Shown one piece after another: positions 22,993-29,660 of a stretch of 51,869 nucleotides of DNA. The stretch is from the IMG/VR virus record IMGVR_UViG_3300044961_000057, positions 1 to 51,869 of that record, one strand, 5' to 3'. The notes beneath the pieces were generated by a model, which made no database searches, had not been told where the DNA came from, and saw only the letters and a program-made list of their open reading frames with translations. The DNA comes from a virus. A program made the position numbers and the translations under genes. Each line of letters starts with the position of its first letter. The stretch's first letter is position 1.

Positions 22993-23435
22993 GTTTTGTT
23001 CTCGAGGTCAGCTGCGTTCATTTCCTGGATCGCCCGCTCTTCAGGATCTTTGATTCGGCTGATCCAGATCCTTCGACCCGCGATCGTGAGTTCGATCGCT
23101 TCCGCGAAGTTGGTTGCGGTCTTCTCGAACTTCCCGCCCTTCGCGTGACCGAGTGCCTCGAGCTTGCGCGCATACTGGCGCGCGGTGACCGTTGAGAGCC
23201 CCGTTTCACGCACGAGCCCCGCGACCGTCAACGCGCCGCACCTCGCGAGCGCATCGCGCACGAGGGCTTGCCCGTGGGGCTCGGCGAAGTCGAATCCTTC
23301 GGTCTCGGCTCGAACCTTGTTGATCAAGCTCTCGAACGCCAGCGAGAGATCGTCGATTTTTCGAATCCTGGCGTAGCGCTGGATCCAGTCGAACGCGGGG
23401 TGAGACAAGAGGATTTGAAGCGGTTGTTTTTCCAT
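22989..23435 (-). CDS. wHTH protein, first gene of the leftward operon
   Basis: A 148-aa protein. Residues ~60-100 form a helix-turn-helix (ALVRDALARCGALTVAGLVR, ETGLSTVTARQYARKLEALG) with a following wing. It is the first gene downstream of the leftward promoter, next to a cluster of palindromes, so it is a good candidate for the regulator that binds them. ATG 23435 is supported by its distance from the promoter. No specific family is recognised. Confidence 0.65.
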   Translation of the reverse strand: MEKQPLQILLSHPAFDWIQRYARIRKIDDLSLAFESLINKVRAETEGFDFAEPHGQALVRDALARCGALTVAGLVRETGLSTVTARQYARKLEALGHAKGGKFEKTATNFAEAIELTIAGRRIWISRIKDPEERAIQEMNAADLENKT

Positions 23436-23452
23436 TTTTCGACCTCGTTTTA

Positions 23453-23481
23453 TTCCGAGAAATTCGGAAACGGCAGTTTCC
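23453..23481. promoter_or_regulatory. Overlapping inverted repeats, operator candidate 1
   Basis: Two overlapping perfect inverted repeats: TTCCGA-gaaat-TCGGAA (23453-23469) and GGAAAC-ggca-GTTTCC (23466-23481). They lie in the leader of the leftward operon. The second matches a near copy at 23583-23598, so a dimeric repressor binding both is plausible. Confidence 0.55.
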
Positions 23482-23495
23482 CAACTAACGCGCGC

Positions 23496-23507
23496 GATCT
23501 ATAGATC
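23496..23507. promoter_or_regulatory. 12-bp palindrome at the leftward promoter
   Basis: GATCTATAGATC is a perfect 12-bp palindrome lying at the predicted start point of leftward transcription. It could be an operator. It also contains two GATC sites, possible targets of an adenine methyltransferase if the enzyme prefers GATC. Confidence 0.4.
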
Positions 23508-23537
23508 AATATCATCACTTCTTTCTATATGTCAAGA
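23508..23537 (-). promoter_or_regulatory. Leftward early promoter
   Basis: On the minus strand TTGACA (23537-23532) is followed after 18 bp by GATATT (23513-23508), in the most AT-rich stretch of the genome. It would drive the long early operon starting with the wHTH gene at 23435. The leader of about 65 nt contains the operator-like repeats. Confidence 0.7.
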
Positions 23538-23582
23538 GAGAAAGAGGATCATTGGTAGTAGTAGGTAGCGGCCGAGATTTCG

Positions 23583-23598
23583 GGAAACCGCCGTTTTC
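23583..23598. promoter_or_regulatory. Operator candidate 2
   Basis: GGAAACCGCCGTTTTC is a near copy (13 of 16) of the repeat at 23466-23481, just upstream of the rightward -35 box. A second palindrome, TTCGA-TTT-TCGAA, follows at 23596-23608. The pair of related sites, one at each divergent promoter, suggests a switch between early and late transcription. Confidence 0.55.
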
Positions 23599-23608
23599 GA
23601 TTTTCGAA

Positions 23609-23638
23609 TTGACAAAGGCGAATTTTCACCCGTAAATT
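23609..23638 (+). promoter_or_regulatory. Rightward promoter for packaging/head genes
   Basis: TTGACA (23609-23614), 18 bp, TAAATT (23633-23638). The next ATG is at 23649, only 10 nt after the -10 box, with no ribosome site between. The transcript would therefore have a leader of only a few bases. Confidence 0.75.
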
Positions 23639-23648
23639 CACGCTCACC

Positions 23649-24140
23649 ATGTCTTCGCCAGATCAGCGCATCATTCGAGACCCGCGCACGGGTCAGATTC
23701 AGAAGGGCTCGAGGCTCAACCCGAGCGGGCGCAACGGGTCGCGCTCGCCCATGTGGAACATGCTCGATCAAATGCTCGGCGAGAACGCGATCGAGTGCTA
23801 CGTGTTCGCGGCGAACGTCATGCGAGGTCAGGTCAGCGCACCCGCTCGAAAGCCCGCGCCCGGTGAGGATTCCTCGAGCGCGGCCTTGATCCCGCTGATC
23901 GGGCCCACCATTCGCGAGAGACTCGACGCGGCTCTTTGGTTGGCCGAGCAACGCAACGGGCGCGCGCCCTCGAGCACGAGCGTTGAACTCACCGCAAACG
24001 TGAACATGCCGCTCGCCCGCCTGGATCCCTCGAGGCTCACCGACGCCGAGCTTGAGCAATTCGAAACCCTCGCCTTGAAAGCGGTCACGCATGACGCCGA
24101 GGGTGAGATCGTCGACGCCGAGATCGTGAGCCCGAAATGA
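23649..24140 (+). CDS. Probable terminase small subunit (DUF5681-like N-terminus)
   Basis: A 163-aa protein. The N-terminus has RTGQIQKGSRLNPSGRNGSR, like the 'GN.kGRP' motif of DUF5681-type proteins that often precede phage terminases. A helical middle (SPMWNMLDQMLGENAIECYV, IRERLDAALWLAEQRNGRAP) and an acidic tail follow. It is the first rightward gene, upstream of TerL though separated from it by a leftward accessory island. Assignment as TerS is by position and weak motif. Confidence 0.6.
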   Translation: MSSPDQRIIRDPRTGQIQKGSRLNPSGRNGSRSPMWNMLDQMLGENAIECYVFAANVMRGQVSAPARKPAPGEDSSSAALIPLIGPTIRERLDAALWLAEQRNGRAPSSTSVELTANVNMPLARLDPSRLTDAELEQFETLALKAVTHDAEGEIVDAEIVSPK

Positions 24141-24214
24141 TCGCGCTCTCGGTCGCGTTCTTCATGGCGCTCGTGATCCTCGGTTACGACGACGACCCGC
24201 CCTCGCCCGCCTGA
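24137..24214 (+). CDS. 25-aa membrane micro-protein
   Basis: ATG 24137 overlaps the TerS-like stop as ATGA. The 25-codon product starts MIALSVAFFMALVILG, a single hydrophobic segment, and ends in an acidic tail (YDDDPPSPA). Its end overlaps the minus-strand zinc-finger gene. Coupling and hydrophobicity support it, but it is too short to be certain. Confidence 0.4.
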   Translation: MIALSVAFFMALVILGYDDDPPSPA

Positions 24215-24372
24215 ACCCAACGAGCGAGCGTCGACCCACACTCGCAATTTCGAAACTCGAGCTTTTGATCGTGAAGTTCGTCGGTCGGGTCGTCGACGCG
24301 ATCACCGTGCCCGATTAGCTCGAGGTCGCCCCATTCGGCCGACCTCGAGCAACAAGAGCAATCGACCTTCAC
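24184..24372 (-). CDS. Small Cys-rich accessory protein
   Basis: A 62-aa acidic protein with CSCC near the N-terminus and CECG later (NCECGSTLARW), probably one zinc site. GTG 24372 forms GTGA with the upstream gene, so both belong to the same accessory unit driven by the promoter at 24816-24843. It is encoded against the direction of the late genes. Function unknown. Confidence 0.6.
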   Translation of the reverse strand: MKVDCSCCSRSAEWGDLELIGHGDRVDDPTDELHDQKLEFRNCECGSTLARWVQAGEGGSSS

Positions 24373-24809
24373 GCGTAGAACCGAGCCAGGATCCGCAAGA
24401 AAGCCGCGTGAACGGCCGTTTCATCGTGCCAGGATTCACGCACGGTAACCATGCGCCCGCCACCGAGCGCGGCCGAATCCCATTCGCGCACCTTGCGGCC
24501 GGTGAACACGACCTTCACAAGATCGCTGTAGACGTGCCACCCGAGCCGAAAGGTCGTTTCGTAAGGGTGAACGTAACGCTCGCCCGATTCGGTCTCGTAG
24601 ATCTCAAGATTGCTCTCATGCTTAGGGTTCGCGTTCGGCCAAAGAGCCGAGAACTCGATCGCGATCGCCTTCCACAAACGGCGCATTCCCTCGAGGTCGC
24701 CTTTCTTCGAGAGCGCGGGAAGCAAGCGATAGAGAACCTCGGTCATGGGCGAAGCGGGGTTCACGTCGATCAAGCGGCGGGCGAAAACCTTGTCGGTCGT
24801 GTCGGTCAT
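24369..24809 (-). CDS. Accessory hypothetical protein (leaderless)
   Basis: A 146-aa protein with helical N-terminal half (PMTEVLYRLLPALSKKGDLE) and a mixed region (FRLGWHVYSDLVKVVFTGRK). ATG 24809 lies 6 nt after the -10 box TATCTT of a repeated promoter, with no ribosome site, so it should be translated from a leaderless message. No family is recognised. Confidence 0.65.
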   Translation of the reverse strand: MTDTTDKVFARRLIDVNPASPMTEVLYRLLPALSKKGDLEGMRRLWKAIAIEFSALWPNANPKHESNLEIYETESGERYVHPYETTFRLGWHVYSDLVKVVFTGRKVREWDSAALGGGRMVTVRESWHDETAVHAAFLRILARFYA

Positions 24810-24815
24810 GAGAGA

Positions 24816-24843
24816 AAGATAACAGAACGCTTCGAGTTGTCAA
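24816..24843 (-). promoter_or_regulatory. Accessory promoter copy A
   Basis: TTGACA (24843-24838), 16 bp, TATCTT (24821-24816), 6 nt, ATG 24809. The sequence between the boxes is the same as copies E and nearly that of C, D and F. Transcription should start at or beside the A of ATG. Confidence 0.8.
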
Positions 24844-24857
24844 CACGAAATCGAAGA

Positions 24858-24881
24858 GCCCGGTCGATTTCTCGATCGGGC
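24858..24881 (-). terminator. Terminator between accessory units (B to A)
   Basis: A 10-bp stem with one G-U pair (GCCCGGTCGA/TCGATCGGGC) lies just after the stop at 24897. The minus transcript continues UCUUCGAUUUCG. The same stem core recurs at 34388-34417 and 34689-34716. Confidence 0.75.
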
Positions 24882-24896
24882 CCTGATTTCGCTCGC

Positions 24897-25193
24897 TTAG
24901 AGCTTCGTGTAAAGGCCGGTGAGATCCTCGAACACGCGGCGCAACGAATCCGCGTAGACCTGGCTCACGGGCTCACCGTAGGCGCACATATTGAGCCCGC
25001 GCCCGCGATAGGCTTGCACGGTGTAAGTATCGTCGGCCTCGAGGGTGATCACGATGCACGACGCACGCGAGATCGTCGGGAGCTTCATTTGCAGCCCGCG
25101 CCCGGTATCGAGCAAGCCCTTCGCGCCCGTCATGGTGAGGAATCGGTTACCGCCGAGTTGCTCGAGAATCGTCGTCGCGATCGCGTTGGTCAT
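24897..25193 (-). CDS. Accessory hypothetical protein
   Basis: A 98-aa protein containing LGGNRFLTMTGAKGLLDTGR and LQMKLPTISRASCIVITLEA. This 'GGNRF..MTGAK' pattern is widespread in small phage proteins of unknown role. ATG 25193 is 6 nt downstream of the -10 box TATTAT, so the mRNA is probably leaderless. It forms a single-gene unit. Confidence 0.7.
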   Translation of the reverse strand: MTNAIATTILEQLGGNRFLTMTGAKGLLDTGRGLQMKLPTISRASCIVITLEADDTYTVQAYRGRGLNMCAYGEPVSQVYADSLRRVFEDLTGLYTKL

Positions 25194-25199
25194 GAGGGA

Positions 25200-25227
25200 A
25201 TAATAACGGGTCGGGTGAGAGTGTCAA
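25200..25227 (-). promoter_or_regulatory. Accessory promoter copy B
   Basis: TTGACA (25227-25222), 16 bp, TATTAT (25205-25200), 6 nt, ATG 25193. The box spacing is the same as the other copies, but the spacer differs and matches the promoter before the primase genes (CTCTCACCCG). Confidence 0.8.
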
Positions 25228-25235
25228 CAAGAAAA

Positions 25236-25269
25236 GAGCGGGCCCGGTCGATTTCTTCCGAGCCCGCTC
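25236..25269 (-). terminator. Terminator between accessory units (C to B)
   Basis: An 8-bp stem GAGCGGGC/GCCCGCTC followed on the minus transcript by TTTTCTTG. One arm retains GGGCCCGGTCGATTTCTT shared with the other accessory terminators; the other arm has changed to keep pairing. Confidence 0.75.
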
Positions 25270-25275
25270 GAGCGG

Positions 25276-25506
25276 TCAGGTCTCTTCGTAGCGCACGACT
25301 CCAGGGGCCTCGAACATGGGCCCGTTGAGCCCGGTCACGAAAGGCGCGCCGTCGATCTCGGGCTTGATCGGGAGCCGAACCGCGCGCTTCACCTTGCCCG
25401 TGAAGAACCAACCACGAACCGCGCACGCGGGCTCGAGGTTCTCGAACTTCACGCGGATCGTGCCCGCGCTCTTCGTGACGATCACCGCTTCGGTTGCCGT
25501 GCTCAT
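25276..25506 (-). CDS. Accessory hypothetical protein
   Basis: A 76-aa beta-rich protein (TEAVIVTKSAGTIRVKFENL, FFTGKVKRAVRLP). It is the second gene of unit C and, unlike first genes, has a good ribosome site (GAAAGGAAC before ATG 25506). Function unknown. Confidence 0.65.
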   Translation of the reverse strand: MSTATEAVIVTKSAGTIRVKFENLEPACAVRGWFFTGKVKRAVRLPIKPEIDGAPFVTGLNGPMFEAPGVVRYEET

Positions 25507-25525
25507 TTTGTTCGTTCCTTTCAGG

Positions 25526-25705
25526 TCACTTGTTGCGAAGGGTCTCGTAGATCTCGCCCGCCAACTTCTCGAACGCGCCCGCGCCGAGCACTCGATCGAA
25601 CGATTCTCGAGTCGAGAGCCCGGCCGCCTTGTGCGCCAGGATCGCGGCGGAAATGAGAGCGTTCTTTTCAGCGGTCTTCGTGTCGGTCGCGGCGTTTGCG
25701 TTCAT
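25526..25705 (-). CDS. 59-aa accessory protein, first gene of unit C
   Basis: A 59-aa helical protein (NALISAAILAHKAAGLSTRE, then a helix ending IYETLRNK). The pattern 'AAILAHKAAG.S.REAFD.VLG' recurs in small proteins of unknown role in other phages. ATG 25705 is 6 nt after the -10 box of promoter C, and a ribosome site for the next gene follows its stop. Confidence 0.65.
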   Translation of the reverse strand: MNANAATDTKTAEKNALISAAILAHKAAGLSTRESFDRVLGAGAFEKLAGEIYETLRNK

Positions 25706-25711
25706 GAGAGA

Positions 25712-25739
25712 AAGATAACAGAACGATTCAAGGTGTCAA
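25712..25739 (-). promoter_or_regulatory. Accessory promoter copy C
   Basis: TTGACA (25739-25734), 16 bp, TATCTT (25717-25712), 6 nt, ATG 25705. No terminator arm lies beyond it because the neighbour on that side is the rightward TerL gene. Confidence 0.8.
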
Positions 25740-25780
25740 CACCTAATCGAACGAAAATCGACCGACGCGGCGCGTTGCGG

Positions 25781-25786
25781 TAGGGT
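25781..25786 (+). promoter_or_regulatory. TANNNT box before TerL
   Basis: TAGGGT followed by 7 nt and ATG 25794. A poor -35 match (TCGACC) lies 17 bp upstream. The spacing is that of a leaderless promoter and there is no good ribosome site, although GGTAGGG overlaps the box. Confidence 0.45.
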
Positions 25787-25793
25787 CGCGCGT

Positions 25794-27293
25794 ATGCCCC
25801 CGGTTTCCCTGGATCAAGTTGATCTCTTGCGGCTCTCGAGCGAGCGCATGAGGCGATCGTTTGCGCTTTTCGTTCGGCGCGCCTGGCAATACGTCGATCC
25901 CGCGCCGATCGTGTGGAATTGGCACCTAGACGCGTTGTGTACGTGCCTTCAAGCGGTGAGCGACGGGCGCATTCGAGAGTTGCTGATCAACATTCCGCCC
26001 GGTCACGCGAAGAGCTTGATCGTGTCGGTGCTTTGGCCCGCGTGGGTTTGGACCCGCGACCCTCGTTGGTCTTCGATCTTCGGCTCGTATGAACTCGGGC
26101 TCGTGACGCGTGACGCGGTGAGAACGCGCACGCTCGTTGAAAGTGAATGGTACATTCGACACTTTCGCTCGAGCGAAGAGGGCGCGGTTACCTGGGAGTT
26201 CGCCGACGATCAGAACTTGAAAAAGTTCTACAAGAACACGCTCGGCGGCGCGCGCACCGGAACAAGCGTCGGCTCGGGTACGGGCTACCGCGCGAACGCT
26301 CTCGTCGTAGACGACCCGATCTCGGCCGACGACTCATACTCGGAAGTTGAACGCGTGAAGGCGAACCGTTGGTTTTTCGAAACCATGTCTTCGCGCTTCA
26401 ACGATCAGGCGACCGCGATCCGCGTCGTGATCATGCAACGGTTGCATGAAGAGGATCTCTCGGGCGAGATCCTTCGGCGCGGCGGCTTTCAACACTTGAA
26501 CCTTCCGAGCGAGTTCAACCCGCTCGAGCGCTCGATCGTGCGCGCGCATGACGGCTCGGTGATCTGGCAAGACCCGCGCACGCAAGCGGGCGAACTTCTC
26601 TTTCCCGCGAAGTTCTCTCGAGCGGTTCTCGCGCAAGCGCGAAAAGACCTCGGCCCTTACGGGTACGCGGCACAACACGATCAGAAACCGACGCCCGCCG
26701 AGGGCGGCTTGCTGAAACGCGCTTGGTTCACCCGTCGCTATTTGCGGCCCGGTGAGGTCGCGCGCGAAGGGTTCGAATGCGTCACGCTCCCGACACGCTT
26801 CGACATGATCGCGATCGTGACCGACGCCGCGTTCAAGAAAACGGAAACGAGCGATCGTGTCGCGATCGGTGTCGTCGGTCGCAAGGGGCCGAAGCTCTAT
26901 TTGCTCGCGATGCGTTGGGATCGCATGAGCTTCACCGAGACCCTTCAAGCGATCCGCGATTTGCGCGCGGTCTGGAAACCGATCGAGATCGCGATCGAAG
27001 ACAAGGCGAACGGCTCGGCGATTATCGAACTCTTGAAGCAAGAGCTACCGGGCGTGATTCCGATCGAGCCCGACGGCGGGAAAGAAGCGCGCATCATGGC
27101 GGCGACCTCGAGCCTCGAGGCGGGCGATCTCTATCTCCCGCTTTCTGAACCGTGGGTCGACCCGTTGATCGAAGAGGCGGCCGCATTCCCTCGAGGTCGA
27201 CACGACGACGGGATCGATATGCTCGCCTACGCGATCAACCGCTACCTCACGCGCTCGAACCTGGCGCGCCTCGAAGCGCTTGCGTCAGGCTAA
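25794..27293 (+). CDS. terL: Terminase large subunit
   Basis: A 499-aa packaging motor. The ATPase half has Walker A PPGHAKS (68-74) after LLINI, and Walker B ALVVDDP (D173, D174). The nuclease half has IVTDAAFK (D344), IAIEDKANG (E402, D403) and RHDDGIDML (D471, D472, D475), the acidic residues of the RNase H-like headful or cos nuclease. Length is normal. It drives DNA into proheads through the portal, encoded next at 27552. The start has a TANNNT box 7 nt upstream and no clear ribosome site. Confidence 0.95.
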   Translation: MPPVSLDQVDLLRLSSERMRRSFALFVRRAWQYVDPAPIVWNWHLDALCTCLQAVSDGRIRELLINIPPGHAKSLIVSVLWPAWVWTRDPRWSSIFGSYELGLVTRDAVRTRTLVESEWYIRHFRSSEEGAVTWEFADDQNLKKFYKNTLGGARTGTSVGSGTGYRANALVVDDPISADDSYSEVERVKANRWFFETMSSRFNDQATAIRVVIMQRLHEEDLSGEILRRGGFQHLNLPSEFNPLERSIVRAHDGSVIWQDPRTQAGELLFPAKFSRAVLAQARKDLGPYGYAAQHDQKPTPAEGGLLKRAWFTRRYLRPGEVAREGFECVTLPTRFDMIAIVTDAAFKKTETSDRVAIGVVGRKGPKLYLLAMRWDRMSFTETLQAIRDLRAVWKPIEIAIEDKANGSAIIELLKQELPGVIPIEPDGGKEARIMAATSSLEAGDLYLPLSEPWVDPLIEEAAAFPRGRHDDGIDMLAYAINRYLTRSNLARLEALASG

Positions 27294-27384
27294 ACCCTCG
27301 AGAGCACCGACGCGACGCCGCACGCGCTCGGCGCGAGAGCTTGCGCCAGGGTGCCGCTACGAGATACCCTCGAGCGCGGACCCA

Positions 27385-27431
27385 CTAGCAGGGCGGCCGG
27401 GGCGTAACCCGCGACACGCGTGCGGGGCTAG
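27385..27431 (+). other. Structured element between terL and portal
   Basis: CTAGC (27385-27389) pairs with GCTAG (27427-27431), enclosing a hairpin CCCGC/GCGGG with a 9-nt loop. It lies in a 258-nt stretch (27294-27551) with no supported gene. It could be a small RNA, a processing element or part of a packaging site. Confidence 0.35.
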
Positions 27432-27494
27432 AAATCGCGAGGGCATGGCATGGTTGGGCGCAAGCCTCGAGTGCCGCGTGTTCTACCGAGCGCG

Positions 27495-27520
27495 CCCGCT
27501 TCGGTGGGTTTCCTCTTTTT
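27495..27520 (+). terminator. Terminator upstream of portal gene
   Basis: CCCGC-TTCG-GTGGG, a 5-bp stem closed by a UUCG tetraloop, followed by TTTCCTCTTTTT. It would stop transcripts from terL, and the portal gene then has its own TANNNT box. Confidence 0.65.
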
Positions 27521-27551
27521 CGCTCGCGTGCGTGCGTGGTAGCTTCGGCTC

Positions 27552-29354
27552 ATGGCTCGCAAGTCAAGCAAAAACGATCGTGCTCGAGGCGATTCGCTCG
27601 CACGTCAAGACGGGTGGAACAACGTTCTCACGGCGTTGGGCTCGAAGACTCGTGACAAGCGCGAGTCACACATTCCCGTTCCCGAGCCGCTCTCGTATGC
27701 CGACGCGCTCTCGATCTATCGAGCGAGCGACACGGCCGCCCGAATCGTCGACGTGCCCGCCGAGGAAATGTTGCGGCAAGGGTTCGAGATCAAGATTCCC
27801 GAGGGCCACGAAGAGAGCGAAGCGATCGTTTCTGCTCTCGACGATCTCGAGGTCGATTCGAAGTTGCTCGATCTCGCGAAGAAGACCCGCGCGTTCGGCG
27901 GCGCGGTTGCGCTCATGGGCGCACAAGACGGCGCAACGGATCTCTCGAAGCCGCTCAACGAGAACGCCATTCGCTCGATCGATTTTCTCACGGTCTTCGA
28001 TCCTTCCGAGGTCTCGGTTCTCGAGTTCGTCGGCGCGCCTGGCGATCGGAATTATGGCGAGCCCGCCATGTATTCGATCCACCCGAAGGTGTTGAGCGTC
28101 GCGCCGAAAGCGCTCGGGCTCGAGCGCGTTCACGCTTCGCGTGTTCTTCACTTCCGAGGCCCGTCGATCTCGCGCTTGCAAGAGCAGGCGAACCGAGGGT
28201 TCGGTGACTCGGTGTTCGATCTCGTGTGGAAGGTCGTTCGCAACTTCGACACGGCGCACGAGAACGCGCACGCGCTCGTTGAAGACTTCGCGCAAGCGGT
28301 CTTCAAGATCAAAGGTCTCGCCGAAGCGATCGCGGGTGATCGCGCCGACGTGGTGAAGAAGCGCCTCGAGATCATGGATCTCTCGCGCTCGGTCTTGCGC
28401 GGGATCGCTCTCGACGGTGAGAGCGAAGATTTCGAGCGCAAGCCGACGCCGATCAGCGGTCTTGCCGATCTTCTCGATCGCTTCGCGCAACGTCTCGCGG
28501 CCGCAACGCGAATCCCGGTGACCGTGCTCATGGGCCAAAGCCCGGCCGGGTTGAACGCCACGGGCGCGAGCGACATTCGCATTTTCTACGACTTCATTGC
28601 GAGCCAGCAAAACGCGATCTTGAAAAAGCCGCTCGAGCGTTTCGTTCGCTTGCTCATGCTCTCGAAGAAGGGCCCGACGAAGGGAATCGAGGCCGATAAT
28701 TGGTGCGTCGAATTCCGGCCGTTGTGGCAACCGAGCGAGCAAGAGCAAGCCCAAACGCGTCAGACGATCGCGCAAGCCGATCAGGTCTACCTGACGAACG
28801 GTGTCGTCTCGGCCGACGAGGTGCGAAAGGCGCGGTTCGGCGGCGACAAGTTCTCGGTCGACACCTCGATCGACGACGACAACGAGACCGAGAACGAAGC
28901 GAGCGACCTCGCCGACGAAGAGGGTGTGACTCGCGAGGTCGACGCCGAGGGCAACCCGATCCAAGTCAAGCCCGGTGAGACCGCGCCCGAGGGCTCGAGC
29001 GGCGCACCCGGCGCGCCTGCGATGGGCGGCGCACCCGGCGCACCCTCGAGCGGCGGCGCGCCCAAGGTGCAAGATCAGGCGATGAATGGTGCGCAAGTCA
29101 CCTCGTTGATCGAGGTCGTGCGCGCGTACCACGCCGAAGAGATCCCGCGTGAGAGCGCGCTTGCGATCGTTCGGATCGCGTTCCGCCTGACCGATCAAGA
29201 GGCGAGCGACCTGATCGGGCCCGAGAACTTTCAGCCGAAGGAACCGCCCGCGCCCGTGATCGCGCCTGGGATCGGCGGCAAGCCCGGCGCGCCCGAGCAA
29301 CCGAAGCAACCCTCAACCCCGCGACCCGCGCCACCGAGCGCGAAGGAAACCTGA
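27552..29354 (+). CDS. Portal protein, DUF1073 type
   Basis: A 600-aa protein. The core (~45-420) carries the DUF1073 portal pattern: SIYRASDTAARIVDVPAEEM, GGAVALMGAQDG, ASRVLHFRGPSI, GFGDSVFDLVWKVVRNFDTA, and ATRIPVTVLMGQSPAGLNATG. The portal forms the dodecameric ring for DNA entry and the head-tail joint. Residues ~440-520 are acidic and then Gly/Ala/Pro-rich, and a helical segment (VRAYHAEEIPRESALAIVRI) precedes a disordered Pro-rich tail. TAGCTT lies 6 nt before ATG 27552. Confidence 0.9.
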   Translation: MARKSSKNDRARGDSLARQDGWNNVLTALGSKTRDKRESHIPVPEPLSYADALSIYRASDTAARIVDVPAEEMLRQGFEIKIPEGHEESEAIVSALDDLEVDSKLLDLAKKTRAFGGAVALMGAQDGATDLSKPLNENAIRSIDFLTVFDPSEVSVLEFVGAPGDRNYGEPAMYSIHPKVLSVAPKALGLERVHASRVLHFRGPSISRLQEQANRGFGDSVFDLVWKVVRNFDTAHENAHALVEDFAQAVFKIKGLAEAIAGDRADVVKKRLEIMDLSRSVLRGIALDGESEDFERKPTPISGLADLLDRFAQRLAAATRIPVTVLMGQSPAGLNATGASDIRIFYDFIASQQNAILKKPLERFVRLLMLSKKGPTKGIEADNWCVEFRPLWQPSEQEQAQTRQTIAQADQVYLTNGVVSADEVRKARFGGDKFSVDTSIDDDNETENEASDLADEEGVTREVDAEGNPIQVKPGETAPEGSSGAPGAPAMGGAPGAPSSGGAPKVQDQAMNGAQVTSLIEVVRAYHAEEIPRESALAIVRIAFRLTDQEASDLIGPENFQPKEPPAPVIAPGIGGKPGAPEQPKQPSTPRPAPPSAKET

Positions 29355-29357
29355 TCC

Positions 29358-29648
29358 ATGAACCCCAAAATCGACGCGTTGATCGACGCTCTCGCCGCTT
29401 TCGCGGCCGCGCAAAACCCCGCGATCACCGAGACCGAAGCGCTCACGATCGCGGCCGTTCGTCTCGTGAAACGCTACTCGGCCGCCCGAAGCGTGAACGA
29501 ATGCCGCACGCTCGAGCCCGTGATCGCGCGGTTGACCTCGCGTTACGCGAAGCTCTCGAACGTCGAAGCGAACGCGCGCGAAACGATCCTCACCAACAAC
29601 CAAGCCGCGATCGACGCGGCGATCTCTTCGGCGAACGTCGCCGAGTAA
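29358..29648 (+). CDS. Small head-region hypothetical protein
   Basis: A 96-aa, mostly helical Ala-rich protein (MNPKIDALIDALAAFAAAQN, then VKRYSAARSVNECRTLEPVI). It lies 3 nt after the portal stop, so it is co-translated with late head genes. No family is recognised. Confidence 0.65.
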   Translation: MNPKIDALIDALAAFAAAQNPAITETEALTIAAVRLVKRYSAARSVNECRTLEPVIARLTSRYAKLSNVEANARETILTNNQAAIDAAISSANVAE

Positions 29649-29660
29649 GGGACGCAAGTC

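Noticed and set aside
22989-23435. CI-type lysogeny repressor
   Set aside because: It has a wHTH-like region but no recognisable repressor family, and no integrase is present; only a regulator role is suggested.
27666-29309. 547-codon minus-strand frame inside the portal gene
   Set aside because: Antisense shadow caused by high GC at third positions; no motifs and the portal match is strong.
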